Assembly: GCA_024742485.1 (NCBI GenBank)
Contig: JANSYK010000003.1
Coordinates: 496,001 to 560,000, forward strand
Length of the DNA: 64,000 nt
Origin: Alphaproteobacteria bacterium
GTDB lineage: Bacteria > Pseudomonadota > Alphaproteobacteria > Rhizobiales > Rhizobiaceae
Direction of reading: 5' to 3'
Shown here: in pieces, positions 53,418-61,853 of the stretch
Numbering within the stretch: the first letter of the stretch is position 1
Layout of the letters: the number at the start of each line of letters is the position of its first letter
Notes under the pieces: generated by a model
What the model was told of the DNA's origin: nothing
The model's input: the letters and a program-made list of their open reading frames with translations, nothing else
Database searches by the model: none
Position numbers and translations under genes: made by a program

Positions 53418-53631
53418 CGTTTTTCTCCTGTGCATGAAAGTGCCATTGGCTCTGGATCGGAACTCTAACCTTCCGCACAACAGATTGAAACGGACAGAAC
53501 TGAGCTGTAGCGACGTCATGGTGCCGGGCCGGTGCGTCCAAATACCCACTTGTTGATCGCCAGGGCGGAGCAGATTGTGCGTCGGGTGACCGGCAGCATC
53601 GTCAGGTCCAACGCAAAGAGAAGGACCTATC

Positions 53632-54813
53632 ATGCCGGCACAGCGCAGGCGAAACTATAGCGGCCCCGCATTGTTGAGCGTTGGTTTCCGTCCCTTTTTC
53701 ATGTTTGGCGCGCTCTTTTCAGCCCTTTCGATGCTCTTGTGGCTGCCCTTTCTCCATGGTGAATTGCAGTTGGCAACGCTGTTTGCACCGGTCGACTGGC
53801 ACATTCACGAACTCTTCTTCGGCTATGTGGCGGCTGTAATCACCGGTTTCCTGTTTACAGCGGTGCCCAACTGGACCGGCCGAATGCCGATTCAGGGCCG
53901 GCCACTGCTGTTCCTCCTGCTGATCTGGTTGGCGGGGCGTGTCGCGATCTCGTTTTCGGCCACCATCGGCTGGTTGGCAGCCATGGTGATCGATCTTGCC
54001 TTTCTTGCAACAATCAGTGCCGTTATCGCCAACGAGATCATTGCTGGCAGAAACTGGCGCAATCTGAAGGTTCTCCTTCCGCTAACGGTCCTGATGGGTG
54101 CCAATGCACTGTTTCACCTGGAAGTGCACTATACCGGCATCAGCGAGCTCAGCCGGAGGCTGGCATTGGCCGCGATCATTTCACTGATCATGCTGATTGG
54201 CGGGCGGATCGTTCCAAGTTTTACGCGCAACTGGCTGGCGCGTGAAAATCCCGGTCGTTTGCCGGCACCGTTCAACCGTTTCGACCAGATTTCCATGGCG
54301 GTTGCCATCGGGGCTCTCGCCGCTTGGATTGTGGAACCGTTCGGCCGCACCGCCGGTGCGCTGATGGCGCTAGCTGCCTTGATGCAATTTGCACGGCTGT
54401 GCCGTTGGGCAGGTGAGCGAACCCTGCGTGAACCGTTGGTGACGGTTCTTCATGTCAGCTATCTGTTCATTCCCGTCGGGCTGGCATTGCTCGCGGCCGC
54501 GGCGGTCTGGCGTGATGCCATCTCTCCGGTTGCCGGTGTCCATGCGCTGGGAACCGGAGCGATTGGCGGCATGACATTGTCGGTCATGGTGCGGGCAACC
54601 CTCGGTCACGGCAAACAAGCGCTGACGTCGGACCGGGTGATCAATCTCTTGTTTCTGTGTGTTTATGTGGCGGCGCTGTCGCGCATAATCGCAGCCCTCG
54701 ATTTTGGACCACGGGACATTCTGCTTCACATTTCGGCATTCGCGTGGCTGGCGGCTTTTGGCGGGTTCAGCATTCGTTTCATGTCACTGTTCATGCGTCC
54801 AAAACCTGCGTGA
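53632..54813 (+). CDS. NnrS family membrane protein
   Basis: A 393-residue inner-membrane protein with about 12 segments. It opens with LLSVGFRPFFMFGALFSALS and has WHIHELFFGYVAAVITGFLFTAVPNWTG, the two conserved His/Arg-bearing elements of NnrS. NnrS is a heme- and copper-containing protein linked to nitric oxide stress resistance. Many alphaproteobacteria have it without denitrification genes beside it, as here. AGGACC precedes the start. It is convergent with the dehalogenase gene. Confidence 0.93.
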   Translation: MPAQRRRNYSGPALLSVGFRPFFMFGALFSALSMLLWLPFLHGELQLATLFAPVDWHIHELFFGYVAAVITGFLFTAVPNWTGRMPIQGRPLLFLLLIWLAGRVAISFSATIGWLAAMVIDLAFLATISAVIANEIIAGRNWRNLKVLLPLTVLMGANALFHLEVHYTGISELSRRLALAAIISLIMLIGGRIVPSFTRNWLARENPGRLPAPFNRFDQISMAVAIGALAAWIVEPFGRTAGALMALAALMQFARLCRWAGERTLREPLVTVLHVSYLFIPVGLALLAAAAVWRDAISPVAGVHALGTGAIGGMTLSVMVRATLGHGKQALTSDRVINLLFLCVYVAALSRIIAALDFGPRDILLHISAFAWLAAFGGFSIRFMSLFMRPKPA

Positions 54814-54834
54814 CAAGGGGCGCCGATTTATCCG

Positions 54835-55497
54835 TTACAATCGCTGGAGGTTAGGCAGCACCATATCGGGAGAAAGGTCCTTGTATTCATCCGGTGCAGA
54901 CGCACGATTGATCCACACGGTTCTGAACCCGAAGGATCTCGCGCCTGCAATGTCCCAACGATTGGACGATTGGAACGACACCGTTTCGGGATAGAGCCGG
55001 TAGGACGTGGTCACGAGTTCGTAGACTTCCGGCACGGTTTTGAAGGTCCGCAACTCGTCGACTGAAAAGATATCGTCCAGGATCGTGTCGAGCGCCGCGT
55101 TTTTGACAGCCGATTCCAGCATTTCCGGTGAGCCGTTCGACAGGATGGCAAGTTTGGCGCCTCGGTCCTTCAGGGATTTCAGGACAACCGGAACCTCATC
55201 ATAGCAATCGAGCTTCCAATAGGTCTCCAGGAGCTTCTCGCGGTGCGCAGCATCGACTTCCGGCACCGCCGCCAATGCATAGTCCAGCGCCTGTTCCGTC
55301 AACGTCCAGAAATCCTGATACTCGCCCATCAGCGCCCGGACCCAGGAGTATTCAAGCTGCTTTTGCCGCCAGATCTCCGACAGGCGCTGTCCCTGCGGAC
55401 CCACATCCGATGCATGGCGCCGCACAGCGGCATGCACATCGAACAATGTGCCATAGGCATCAAAGACATAGGCTGCGTAGGGGGTCCCGCTGGACAT
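54835..55497 (-). CDS. Haloacid dehalogenase, type II
   Basis: A 220-residue HAD-superfamily enzyme. The nucleophile Asp is in YVFDAYGTLFDV, typical of L-2-haloacid dehalogenases. Motif II is LAILSNGSPEML, the Lys lies in LRTFKTVPEVY, and motif III is SSNRWDIAGARSFGFRTVWINR with the Asn/Trp and Asp of the type II group. It would release halide from L-2-haloalkanoates to give D-2-hydroxyacids. It is a single gene, convergent with nnrS and divergent from sodB. Confidence 0.92.
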   Translation of the reverse strand: MSSGTPYAAYVFDAYGTLFDVHAAVRRHASDVGPQGQRLSEIWRQKQLEYSWVRALMGEYQDFWTLTEQALDYALAAVPEVDAAHREKLLETYWKLDCYDEVPVVLKSLKDRGAKLAILSNGSPEMLESAVKNAALDTILDDIFSVDELRTFKTVPEVYELVTTSYRLYPETVSFQSSNRWDIAGARSFGFRTVWINRASAPDEYKDLSPDMVLPNLQRL

Positions 55498-55691
55498 CTC
55501 GGTCAGGTCCTTTCATTTTGCGCTGCAGCATCGTTTGCTCGCTTCGCCACGTCAAGTCCATAGGGCGATTCCGGCCTTCGCCGTGGTGTGCGATAAAAAT
55601 ACCTGCCGATAGAACTTGCCGTGGCGGGGTGACAATCATATGTTCCAGCTTCCATCGAACAATCAACGAGATGCCGGAAAAGGAGAGTGAC

Positions 55692-56288
55692 ATGGCTTTT
55701 GAGCTGCCGGACCTTCCCTATGATTATGAAGCCCTAGCGCCATACATGTCGCGCGAAACGCTGGAATACCACCACGACAAGCACCACAAGGCCTATGTGG
55801 ACAATGGAAACAAACTTGCCGCCGAGGCCGGAATGGACGGGCTTTCGCTGGAAGAGGTGGTTCGCCAGTCCTTCGGCAAGAATGCCGGATTGTTCAACAA
55901 TGCGGCGCAGCACTACAATCATGTGCACTTCTGGAATTGGATGAAAAACGGTGGCGGCGGAACATCCCTGCCGGGAAAACTTGCAACGGCTATTGATTCG
56001 GACCTTGGCGGTTATGACAAGTTTCGTGCCGATTTCATCAATGCCGGCATGACGCAGTTCGGATCCGGCTGGGCCTGGCTGGCCGTCAAGGGCGGTAAGC
56101 TCGAAGTCATGAAAACGCCGAATGGAGAAAACCCGCTGGTCCATGGCGCGACCCCGATCCTCGGCGTCGATGTCTGGGAGCATTCCTATTACATCGATTA
56201 CCGCAATGCCCGGCCGAAATATCTCGAGGCTTTTGTCGATAGCCTCATCAATTGGGATTTTGTGCTGGAAATGTATGAAGCGGCCTAG
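55692..56288 (+). CDS. sodB: Superoxide dismutase, Fe/Mn type
   Basis: A 198-residue cytoplasmic enzyme that converts superoxide to hydrogen peroxide and oxygen. The metal ligands are His in LEYHHDKHHKAYV, His in NNAAQHYNHVHFWNW, and Asp/His in GVDVWEHSYYIDY. The core GSGWAWLAV points to the Fe or cambialistic group common in alphaproteobacteria. AGGAGA lies about five bases before the ATG at 55692; a longer start seven codons upstream is possible. A strong terminator follows 30 bases after the stop. Confidence 0.96.
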   Translation: MAFELPDLPYDYEALAPYMSRETLEYHHDKHHKAYVDNGNKLAAEAGMDGLSLEEVVRQSFGKNAGLFNNAAQHYNHVHFWNWMKNGGGGTSLPGKLATAIDSDLGGYDKFRADFINAGMTQFGSGWAWLAVKGGKLEVMKTPNGENPLVHGATPILGVDVWEHSYYIDYRNARPKYLEAFVDSLINWDFVLEMYEAA

Positions 56289-56316
56289 AACCGCGCATCC
56301 CTGCCTGAACGGCATG

Positions 56317-56345
56317 AAAACCCCGGTATTTGGCCGGGGTTTTTG
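56317..56345 (+). terminator. Rho-independent terminator of sodB
   Basis: AAAACCCCGG-tatttgg-CCGGGGTTTTTG: a GC stem of CCCCGG/CCGGGG extended by A-T pairs and followed by T5. It starts 28 bases after the sodB stop. Confidence 0.93.
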
Positions 56346-56478
56346 TTGCCTGCAAAGTGCAACGGAATGATTCAGGACAACTTCGCCGTTTCGTGAGTGT
56401 TCAATTCGCATCTTTGGTCTATTCTGTCTGCCAACATATTCCCGGTGTTGTTTCGGGTCACACAGAATAGGAACCAGC

Positions 56479-57399
56479 ATGCGCCTGCTTTTGATGATCG
56501 GAATCGTCGGGGCCGCCATCGTTGCGGTCGTATTGTGGTTTTTGAGCGCGCCGGGCAGTCTGCCGCAATCGGCCTTCTCCGGCCTTTCGGACCCGGATCT
56601 GGAGCACGGCGAGCAGGTATTCTGGGCCGGTGGCTGTACATCCTGCCATGCCGCACCGGGCAGCAAGGATGACGATAAACTGGTGCTGAGTGGGGGGCTG
56701 TCGCTGGAAAGTGATTTCGGCACCTTCCACGTCCCGAATATCTCTCCTGATCCATCGGCCGGGATCGGTGGCTGGACCTTTGAGGATTTTGCCAATTCCA
56801 TGAAGGAAGGCGTCGACAATCAGGGTCGGCATCTATTTCCCTCCTTTCCCTATACGTCCTACACGCGGATGACGATGGCTGATCTCAACGATCTGTGGGG
56901 TTTCATGCAGACGCTGCCGGCCAGCAGCAATGTTGCGCCCGATCACGAACTCGGTTTTCCGTTCAACATCCGGCGCGCTGTCGGCCTGTGGAAGCTTCTG
57001 TTTTTGAAAAGTGGTCCCGTTCTGGAGATTGCCAACGCCGACGCACAGATCCAGCGCGGGCAATATCTTGTGGAGGGGCCAGGCCATTGCGGCGAATGCC
57101 ACACGCCGCGTGACATGATCGGCGGCCTGAAGCTTGATGTCTGGCTCTCCGGTGCCAAAAACCCCGACGGGGAAGGGGTCATCCCCAACATCACGCCGGG
57201 GGGCGGAATTGCCGGCTGGAGCGCCGGCGACATCGCCTATTATCTGGAAAGCGGGTTCACGCCCGAGTTCGATTCCGTCGGTGGTTCGATGGTTGCGGTT
57301 CAGGCAAATATGGCCAAACTTTCCGCCGAAGACAGACAGGCAATCGCCGCCTATCTGAAGGCGGTGCCAGGCCATCCGAACGGTTATCCGTCGAACTAG
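56479..57399 (+). CDS. Membrane-anchored diheme c-type cytochrome
   Basis: A 306-residue protein with a single N-terminal membrane anchor/uncleaved signal (MRLLLMIGIVGAAIVAVVLWFL) and two heme c motifs, CTSCH (about residue 53) and CGECH (about residue 200). These give two cytochrome c domains like those of alcohol dehydrogenase/gluconate dehydrogenase cytochrome subunits. The axial Met candidates lie in the NISPDPSAGIGGW and NITPGGGIAGW segments that follow each motif. The gene ends 12 bases before a P450 gene. It may carry electrons to or from the respiratory chain in the periplasm; a direct link to the cytoplasmic P450 is not obvious. Confidence 0.92.
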   Translation: MRLLLMIGIVGAAIVAVVLWFLSAPGSLPQSAFSGLSDPDLEHGEQVFWAGGCTSCHAAPGSKDDDKLVLSGGLSLESDFGTFHVPNISPDPSAGIGGWTFEDFANSMKEGVDNQGRHLFPSFPYTSYTRMTMADLNDLWGFMQTLPASSNVAPDHELGFPFNIRRAVGLWKLLFLKSGPVLEIANADAQIQRGQYLVEGPGHCGECHTPRDMIGGLKLDVWLSGAKNPDGEGVIPNITPGGGIAGWSAGDIAYYLESGFTPEFDSVGGSMVAVQANMAKLSAEDRQAIAAYLKAVPGHPNGYPSN

Positions 57400-57411
57400 G
57401 TTTACGGCTCG

Positions 57412-58584
57412 ATGTCGAACGCGCCGCATTTTTCCATCGACGTTGACACCTTCTGGAACGATCCCTATCCGCATCTGCGGCAGATGCGGGCGGATGCACC
57501 CATCGCCTATGTGCCGCAGCTCAGTGCGACGGTGTTTACCCGGCGCGACGATATCTTCACTTGCGAAAAAAATGTTGCGGTTTTCTCGTCCGACCAGCCA
57601 GGTGGCCTGATGAATGTCCTGATGGGACAGAACCTGATGCGCAAGGACGGCGACGAACACCTGGCAGAGCGCCGCCAATACTATCCGGCGGTCTCGGCCC
57701 GGGCCGTTCGGTCGGTCTGGCAGGCGCAATTCGAGGACCATGCAAAAGGACTGCTGGATGCGCTGGAACCAAAAGGGTCGGCCGATCTCGTTGAGCAATA
57801 CGCAATGCCCCTCAGTGCGCAATCGCTCAAATCGTTGACCGGACTGACCAACATGCGCTTCGAGGACATGGATGCCTGGAGCCAGGCAATGATCGACGGC
57901 ATATCGAATTACCACGGTGACGCGGAAACGGAGCAACGATGCCACAAGGCGACTGCGGGTATTGATGCTGCCATCGACGATATGTTGCCGGTGGTGCGCA
58001 AACGGCCGGATACCAGTTTGCTGTCCGTCATGCTGGAAGCGGGTATGCCCATCGACAATATTCGCGCCAATATCAAGCTGACCATTTCCGGTGGCCAGAA
58101 CGAACCGCGCGATGCCATTGCCGGCTGCATCTGGGCGCTGCTGTCCCATCCTGAACAGCTTGAGCAGGTCAGGCGTGGTGCGGCGGGCTGGGGTCAGGCC
58201 TTTGACGAGTATTGCCGCTGGATTTCACCCATTGGCATGTCGCCGCGCCGCGTTGCCATGCACCATGAGTTTGAGGGTGTGCAATTCGAGCCCGATGACC
58301 GGGTCTTCTTCATGTTCGGATCGGCCAACCGTGATGAGGCCTATTTTGATGATCCCGATGCTTTCAGGATTACACGCGACACCCAAAAGAGCATCCCCTT
58401 CGGGGCAGGACCCCATTTTTGTGCCGGAGCAGCGGCGTCGCGCGCGCTGGTCGCGGATGTGGCTGTCCCGCGCCTGTTCGAGCGCCTCGGTGACTTGCGC
58501 CTGGACGATTCTTCTGCGGTCAAGATCGGCGGTTGGGCTTTCCGTGGGCTTTTGAATCTGCCGGCTAACTGGACACGATCCTGA
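57412..58584 (+). CDS. Cytochrome P450 with NEPRD-type I-helix
   Basis: A 390-residue P450. The heme Cys is in FGAGPHFCAGAAASR and the ExxR-like helix is in FDEYCRWISPIG (ExxR as EYCR). The oxygen-binding I-helix reads SGGQNEPRDAIAG, in which the usual Thr is replaced by Pro. As I recall, the aryl-O-demethylase GcoA has a similar QEP element, and the tail GGWAFRGLLNLPANW is also GcoA-like, so demethylation of small aromatics is a reasonable guess. No ferredoxin or reductase gene is adjacent; a diheme cytochrome c gene precedes it by 12 bases. Confidence 0.92.
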   Translation: MSNAPHFSIDVDTFWNDPYPHLRQMRADAPIAYVPQLSATVFTRRDDIFTCEKNVAVFSSDQPGGLMNVLMGQNLMRKDGDEHLAERRQYYPAVSARAVRSVWQAQFEDHAKGLLDALEPKGSADLVEQYAMPLSAQSLKSLTGLTNMRFEDMDAWSQAMIDGISNYHGDAETEQRCHKATAGIDAAIDDMLPVVRKRPDTSLLSVMLEAGMPIDNIRANIKLTISGGQNEPRDAIAGCIWALLSHPEQLEQVRRGAAGWGQAFDEYCRWISPIGMSPRRVAMHHEFEGVQFEPDDRVFFMFGSANRDEAYFDDPDAFRITRDTQKSIPFGAGPHFCAGAAASRALVADVAVPRLFERLGDLRLDDSSAVKIGGWAFRGLLNLPANWTRS

Positions 58585-58751
58585 GCCAAAACCACTCTGG
58601 CACGACCATGCAGTCGACCTTCCGTTGGGCCGGTCATAGCGGCAAGTCTGGTACTTACCGTCGGCAAGACCGTTCGCCAGAGTGTGGTATGGAGCCGAAC
58701 AATCCGCATGTTGAATAACCGACCATTGCTGCTGTGGCGAGCACCTGACGA

Positions 58752-59507
58752 ATGATGGAAGCGATCGGGTTGAGCCCCGCCGAGCTTGCCTATTGTGCCG
58801 CCGCGCTTTTCGTTGCCGGGTTTGTTCGCGGATACAGTGGATTCGGGTTTTCCGCACTGGTCATGACGAGCCTGGCGCTGGTGATACCGCCGGTACAGAT
58901 TGTGCCGATCACCCTGGTTCTCGAAGTCCTGGCCACCCTGGTTCTCTATCGCGGCATTCGCGGATATGTGGCGTGGCGGCTGCTGATCTGGGTGCTACTG
59001 GCAGCGGCGATGGCAACGCCGCTCGGACTGGTGTTCCTGAGCCAGCTCTCCCCGGATGTTGTCAGGATGGTCTTGGCCGTTTTCATTCTTGGCGCCTGTG
59101 TATTCCTGTGGCGCGGCGCTTCACATCACAGATGGGCTCGTGGCGCTGTACCAGCCTTTCTTGCTGGAATTGTCTCGGGGATTGCCAATGGCGTGGCGGC
59201 AGTAGGTGGCCTGCCGGCCGTTATCTTCCTGGTCGCCGCGATTCCGAACGCAGCAGCGTTCCGCGCAACGGCCATGGCCTATCTGCTGCTGCTCAATGTC
59301 TATGGCTTCTCAGCGACTGTCATTGCCGGTCTGGTCGATGGACAGGTCCTCTTGCGGCTCGCCCTGTTCGCCATTCCGGCACTGCTCGGTGTTATGGCAG
59401 GCAACCGCCATTTTCTGAACGCCAATCCCGATTCCTTTCGTCGTTTTGCCATCGGACTGCTGGCCGTCCTGGCGATGATTGTCATGCTCAAGGTCCTGCT
59501 GGCGTAG
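58752..59507 (+). CDS. TauE/SafE family membrane permease
   Basis: A 251-residue inner-membrane protein with about eight segments. It has the two family repeats, opening VAGFVRGYSGFGFSALVMTSLALVIPP and later GIVSGIANGVAAVGGLPAVIFLVA. The family exports sulfite, sulfoacetate or other organic anions, or is otherwise uncharacterised. The start is ATG at 58752 or 58755, with a weak ribosome-binding site. It ends about 85 bases before the copper-type promoter and does not seem to belong to that cluster. Confidence 0.9.
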   Translation: MMEAIGLSPAELAYCAAALFVAGFVRGYSGFGFSALVMTSLALVIPPVQIVPITLVLEVLATLVLYRGIRGYVAWRLLIWVLLAAAMATPLGLVFLSQLSPDVVRMVLAVFILGACVFLWRGASHHRWARGAVPAFLAGIVSGIANGVAAVGGLPAVIFLVAAIPNAAAFRATAMAYLLLLNVYGFSATVIAGLVDGQVLLRLALFAIPALLGVMAGNRHFLNANPDSFRRFAIGLLAVLAMIVMLKVLLA

Positions 59508-59591
59508 AACCGCGTGAAATGGTCCCCGACCGCATTGGTTGCCGCTCGTGACAACATCCTCAACATCGCTCGCATTAACGGCGCGCGGTGC

Positions 59592-59622
59592 TTGACCTTC
59601 CCCTTGGGGGAAACTTTATGCT
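59592..59622 (+). promoter_or_regulatory. CueR-dependent promoter with 19-bp spacer
   Basis: TTGACC (59592-59597) is separated by exactly 19 bases from TATGCT (59617-59622). The spacer carries the dyad CTTCCCCTTGGGGGAAAC, closely like the copA promoter of E. coli, where CueR binds CCTTCC...GGAAGG. The long spacer is diagnostic of MerR-family activation. A CueR-like gene lies 1.3 kb downstream in the same cluster. Confidence 0.9.
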
Positions 59623-59629
59623 CGTGATC

Positions 59630-60136
59630 ATGATGAAACCGATGACAGCACGAGAAAGGGATTTGACGCGCCAGCCCGAGTTCAGCATCGCGATATTTTC
59701 GTTTCTTCTTCACTTCGTCTGGGAGTTCCTGCAGGCGCCGACCTACACGGGCATGATGGACCTCAATCATTGGGACGGAATCAAACTGTGCACCGGCGCC
59801 ACGGTTGGGGATGTCGGATTTGCCTTGACCGCCTTTTGGGTCACCAGCATGGTGGCACGCACCCGAATGTGGATCATGAAACCCAGCCCATTGCAGCTAC
59901 TGGTTTTTGTGGGGGTCGGCATCGCACTGACGATCGGATTTGAGTACTATTACACCAATATCAGTCTGCGCTGGACCTATTCCGACCTGATGCCTCGCGT
60001 TCCGCCCCTTGGCACCGGGCTCAGTCCCTTGTTGCAATGGTTGGTCATTCCCTTTCTGGTCGTCTGGCTGACCCGCCGCCAGATCGGGGGCGATGGCGGT
60101 GTGACCGCTTCCAATCCCAGTGAAGCCGGTGGGTGA
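59630..60136 (+). CDS. Four-helix membrane protein of the copper cluster
   Basis: A protein of about 168 residues with four membrane segments (FSIAIFSFLLHFVWEFL, the ATVGDVGFALTAFWV region, LLVFVGVGIALTIGFEYYY and LLQWLVIPFLVVWL). His, Trp and Met residues lie in the first and third. I know no function. The first in-frame ATG (59618) lies inside the -10 element of the CueR promoter and cannot be used; translation must begin at 59630, 59633 or 59642, possibly with a very short leader. It is the first gene of the copper-induced operon. Confidence 0.75.
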   Translation: MMKPMTARERDLTRQPEFSIAIFSFLLHFVWEFLQAPTYTGMMDLNHWDGIKLCTGATVGDVGFALTAFWVTSMVARTRMWIMKPSPLQLLVFVGVGIALTIGFEYYYTNISLRWTYSDLMPRVPPLGTGLSPLLQWLVIPFLVVWLTRRQIGGDGGVTASNPSEAGG

Positions 60137-60138
60137 GG

Positions 60139-60258
60139 ATGATGGGCGAAGTTGGAATGGCGGGCGGCGGAATGATGTTCGGCTGGATCTGGATGCTGCT
60201 GGTGGTCGTTCTGGTCATCCTTCTGATCGCGGCTTTGGTCAAGTATGTGTTCAAATGA
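60139..60258 (+). CDS. 39-aa Met-rich single-span membrane peptide
   Basis: Two bases after the previous stop, with GGTGAGG as ribosome-binding site, starts a 40-codon frame: MMGEVGMAGGGMMFGWIWML, then a Val/Leu/Ile-rich span and a basic end (KYVFK). Five Met precede the span (plus one inside it), a pattern seen in copper-handling proteins. It is too short for routine gene finding, but its spacing, charge pattern and single clean membrane helix make it a convincing small protein. It may bind Cu(I) or assist the neighbouring membrane protein. Confidence 0.75.
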   Translation: MMGEVGMAGGGMMFGWIWMLLVVVLVILLIAALVKYVFK

Positions 60259-60406
60259 CGGGCGACACGGATGAGAATGCGGAAGACCGACAGGTGCACC
60301 CGGTGAGACAACCCAGCGAGGCGTCTGTATTGACCTGCCGGCGGGCATGCCGGCCGGCCTTACAGGCCTGTCTGTTTTGATGGAGCCGTTGCGGGACATA
60401 AAACCG

Positions 60407-60817
60407 ATGGGGGCGATGGTGCGTCATCTGATCGTGAATGTGGTGATCGCGCTTGTCGTTGCGATCTATCCGGTATCAGCCTCGGGTGCGACCAGCCTGC
60501 ATGGTTTCAACTGGTCTTTTGATCAGATCGAGCAAACCGGCATTGCCGTTGGTGAGAACCCGGCCCCTCATTCCCACAGATTGCATCTTTCTTATGACCC
60601 GGATTGTGGATTGACCGAGTGCTCCGGCCATGAAGATCAATCGGGTGACGGGCCCGGGTCCATGGAGTGCTGCACCGACTATTGTGTGGCAACGATGGCG
60701 CTGACAGACACCGCGCGCGACGAGCCTTATCCACATCACCAAAGCCACTTTGCGCGCCCGCAAGATACCCTTTCTGCCGGTGTGTGGGCTACCCCCGAAA
60801 GACCTCCTGGGTTCTGA
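60407..60817 (+). CDS. Exported Cys/His-rich protein of the copper cluster
   Basis: About 136 residues with a signal peptide (MVRHLIVNVVIALVVAIYPVSASGA) and a mature part rich in Cys and His: PHSHRLHLSYDPDCGLTECSGHED, then MECCTDYC and PYPHHQSHFARP. This suits periplasmic copper binding, although I do not recognise a named family. Possible starts are 60380, 60407 and 60416; the last gives the most compact signal peptide. It lies between the small membrane peptide and cueR, about 150 bases after the former. Confidence 0.7.
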   Translation: MGAMVRHLIVNVVIALVVAIYPVSASGATSLHGFNWSFDQIEQTGIAVGENPAPHSHRLHLSYDPDCGLTECSGHEDQSGDGPGSMECCTDYCVATMALTDTARDEPYPHHQSHFARPQDTLSAGVWATPERPPGF

Positions 60818-60896
60818 ATCCAAAAGCTCTCCTTGCCGAAGTGCTTGTCAACAACCGGCATGAAGAATCTCGCTTTTACTGATCCGGAGGTCAAAC

Positions 60897-61295
60897 ATGA
60901 ACATTGGAACAGCGGCTGAGCTGTCAAATCTGCCAGCCAAGACCATTCGATATTACGAAGAAATCGCTCTAGTCAGGCCTGACCGGGCCGACAATGGTTA
61001 TCGGGACTACACCGACAATGATGTGAAACGGCTTCGCTTCCTGCAGCGCTCCAGAAGTCTCGGTTTCACGATCCAGGAATGTCGACGTCTCATTTCACTT
61101 TATGACGATGCCAGCAGAGCAAGTGCTGATGTCAGGGCAATCGCGATGCTGAAAATCGGCCAGATCGAGACCAAGATTGCAGAACTGCGTTCATTGAAGG
61201 CCGAACTGGGCACCCTCGTAGAAGGCTGCAACGGCGACGAGCGGCCGGAATGCACGATCATTGATGCTCTCTCGGGGCGAGGGGGCCGACAATGA
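60897..61295 (+). CDS. cueR: Cu(I)-responsive MerR-family regulator
   Basis: A 132-residue regulator. The HTH is MNIGTAAELSNLPAKTIRYYEEIALV and a long dimerisation helix follows. The metal loop near the C-terminus is Cys111-x7-Cys119 (CNGDERPEC), the spacing of CueR, which binds a single Cu(I) between the two thiolates. CCGGAGG precedes the ATG. Its end overlaps the next gene as ATGA. It should activate the 19-bp-spacer promoter at 59592 when copper is in excess. Confidence 0.95.
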   Translation: MNIGTAAELSNLPAKTIRYYEEIALVRPDRADNGYRDYTDNDVKRLRFLQRSRSLGFTIQECRRLISLYDDASRASADVRAIAMLKIGQIETKIAELRSLKAELGTLVEGCNGDERPECTIIDALSGRGGRQ

Positions 61296-61711
61296 ACCGG
61301 ACCCTTTTGCTTGTTGTCGCCGGCCTCACGGCACTTGTCATCGGTGGTCGAATGTACCTTTCCACGGACAGTCAGCCGGTTTCGGCGGGTGGTGCTGCGA
61401 TTGTAAGCGTGTCCGTGCCGCAGCTCGGTGAGGCCGAAAGAGCAGGTAAGGCAATATTCGATGAAAACTGCGCTGCATGCCACGGCAACAATGCTGCCGG
61501 TCGCGATGAGGCCGGTCCGCCGCTCGTCCATATTATCTACGAGCCCGGTCATCACAGTGATGCTGCGTTCTACCGGGCGGCGCAATATGGAGTGCGCGCG
61601 CATCATTGGCGGTTTGGCGACATGCCGCCGGTAGAGGGTATCACCGAGGAAGAGGTTGCGAAAATCATTACCTATGTCCGTACATTGCAACGCGAAAATG
61701 GAATAGACTGA
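61292..61711 (+). CDS. Small c-type cytochrome coupled to cueR
   Basis: A 139-residue protein with an N-terminal signal/anchor (LLLVVAGLTALVIGG) and one heme c motif, CAACH at about residue 60. A likely Met ligand lies in GDMPPV about 50 residues further on, as in class I cytochromes. An extra His-rich stretch, EPGHHSDAAFYRAAQYGVRAHHW, lies between them. The start overlaps the cueR stop (ATGA), so it is copper-regulated. It could be the electron acceptor of the multicopper oxidase or a copper-tolerant carrier (inference). Confidence 0.92.
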   Translation: MNRTLLLVVAGLTALVIGGRMYLSTDSQPVSAGGAAIVSVSVPQLGEAERAGKAIFDENCAACHGNNAAGRDEAGPPLVHIIYEPGHHSDAAFYRAAQYGVRAHHWRFGDMPPVEGITEEEVAKIITYVRTLQRENGID

Positions 61712-61853
61712 ACGCATGAACAACAATGCGTATCCGCGTGCCGACTCGACCACTGTGCCCTTGGAATCTGGGCCTTCTCGGCCTGGGGCATTCGGCCGGG
61801 CACTGTGCCGATCAACAAAGAACAGGCAATCCTGACTTGAGGAAGAATAATCC

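Noticed and set aside
56833-58149. Open frame of 438 codons on the minus strand
   Set aside because: It lies antisense to the diheme cytochrome and P450 genes, whose motifs are clear. The translation is His/Arg/Gln-rich with no domain, typical of an antisense frame in GC-rich DNA.
59618-59629. ATG at 59618 as start of the first copper-cluster gene
   Set aside because: It falls inside the -10 element of the CueR-type promoter, upstream of any possible transcription start from that promoter.
60255-60380. 41-codon frame whose ATG overlaps the stop of the 39-aa peptide
   Set aside because: The ATGA overlap is suggestive, but the translation is hydrophilic, Arg/Cys-rich over a GC-rich inverted repeat, with no feature that supports a protein.
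61751-61810. Two CACTGTGCC direct repeats with GC-rich hairpins between the two cytochrome genes
   Set aside because: Short, without a T-run and without a second copy elsewhere; it may be chance in a GC-rich spacer.
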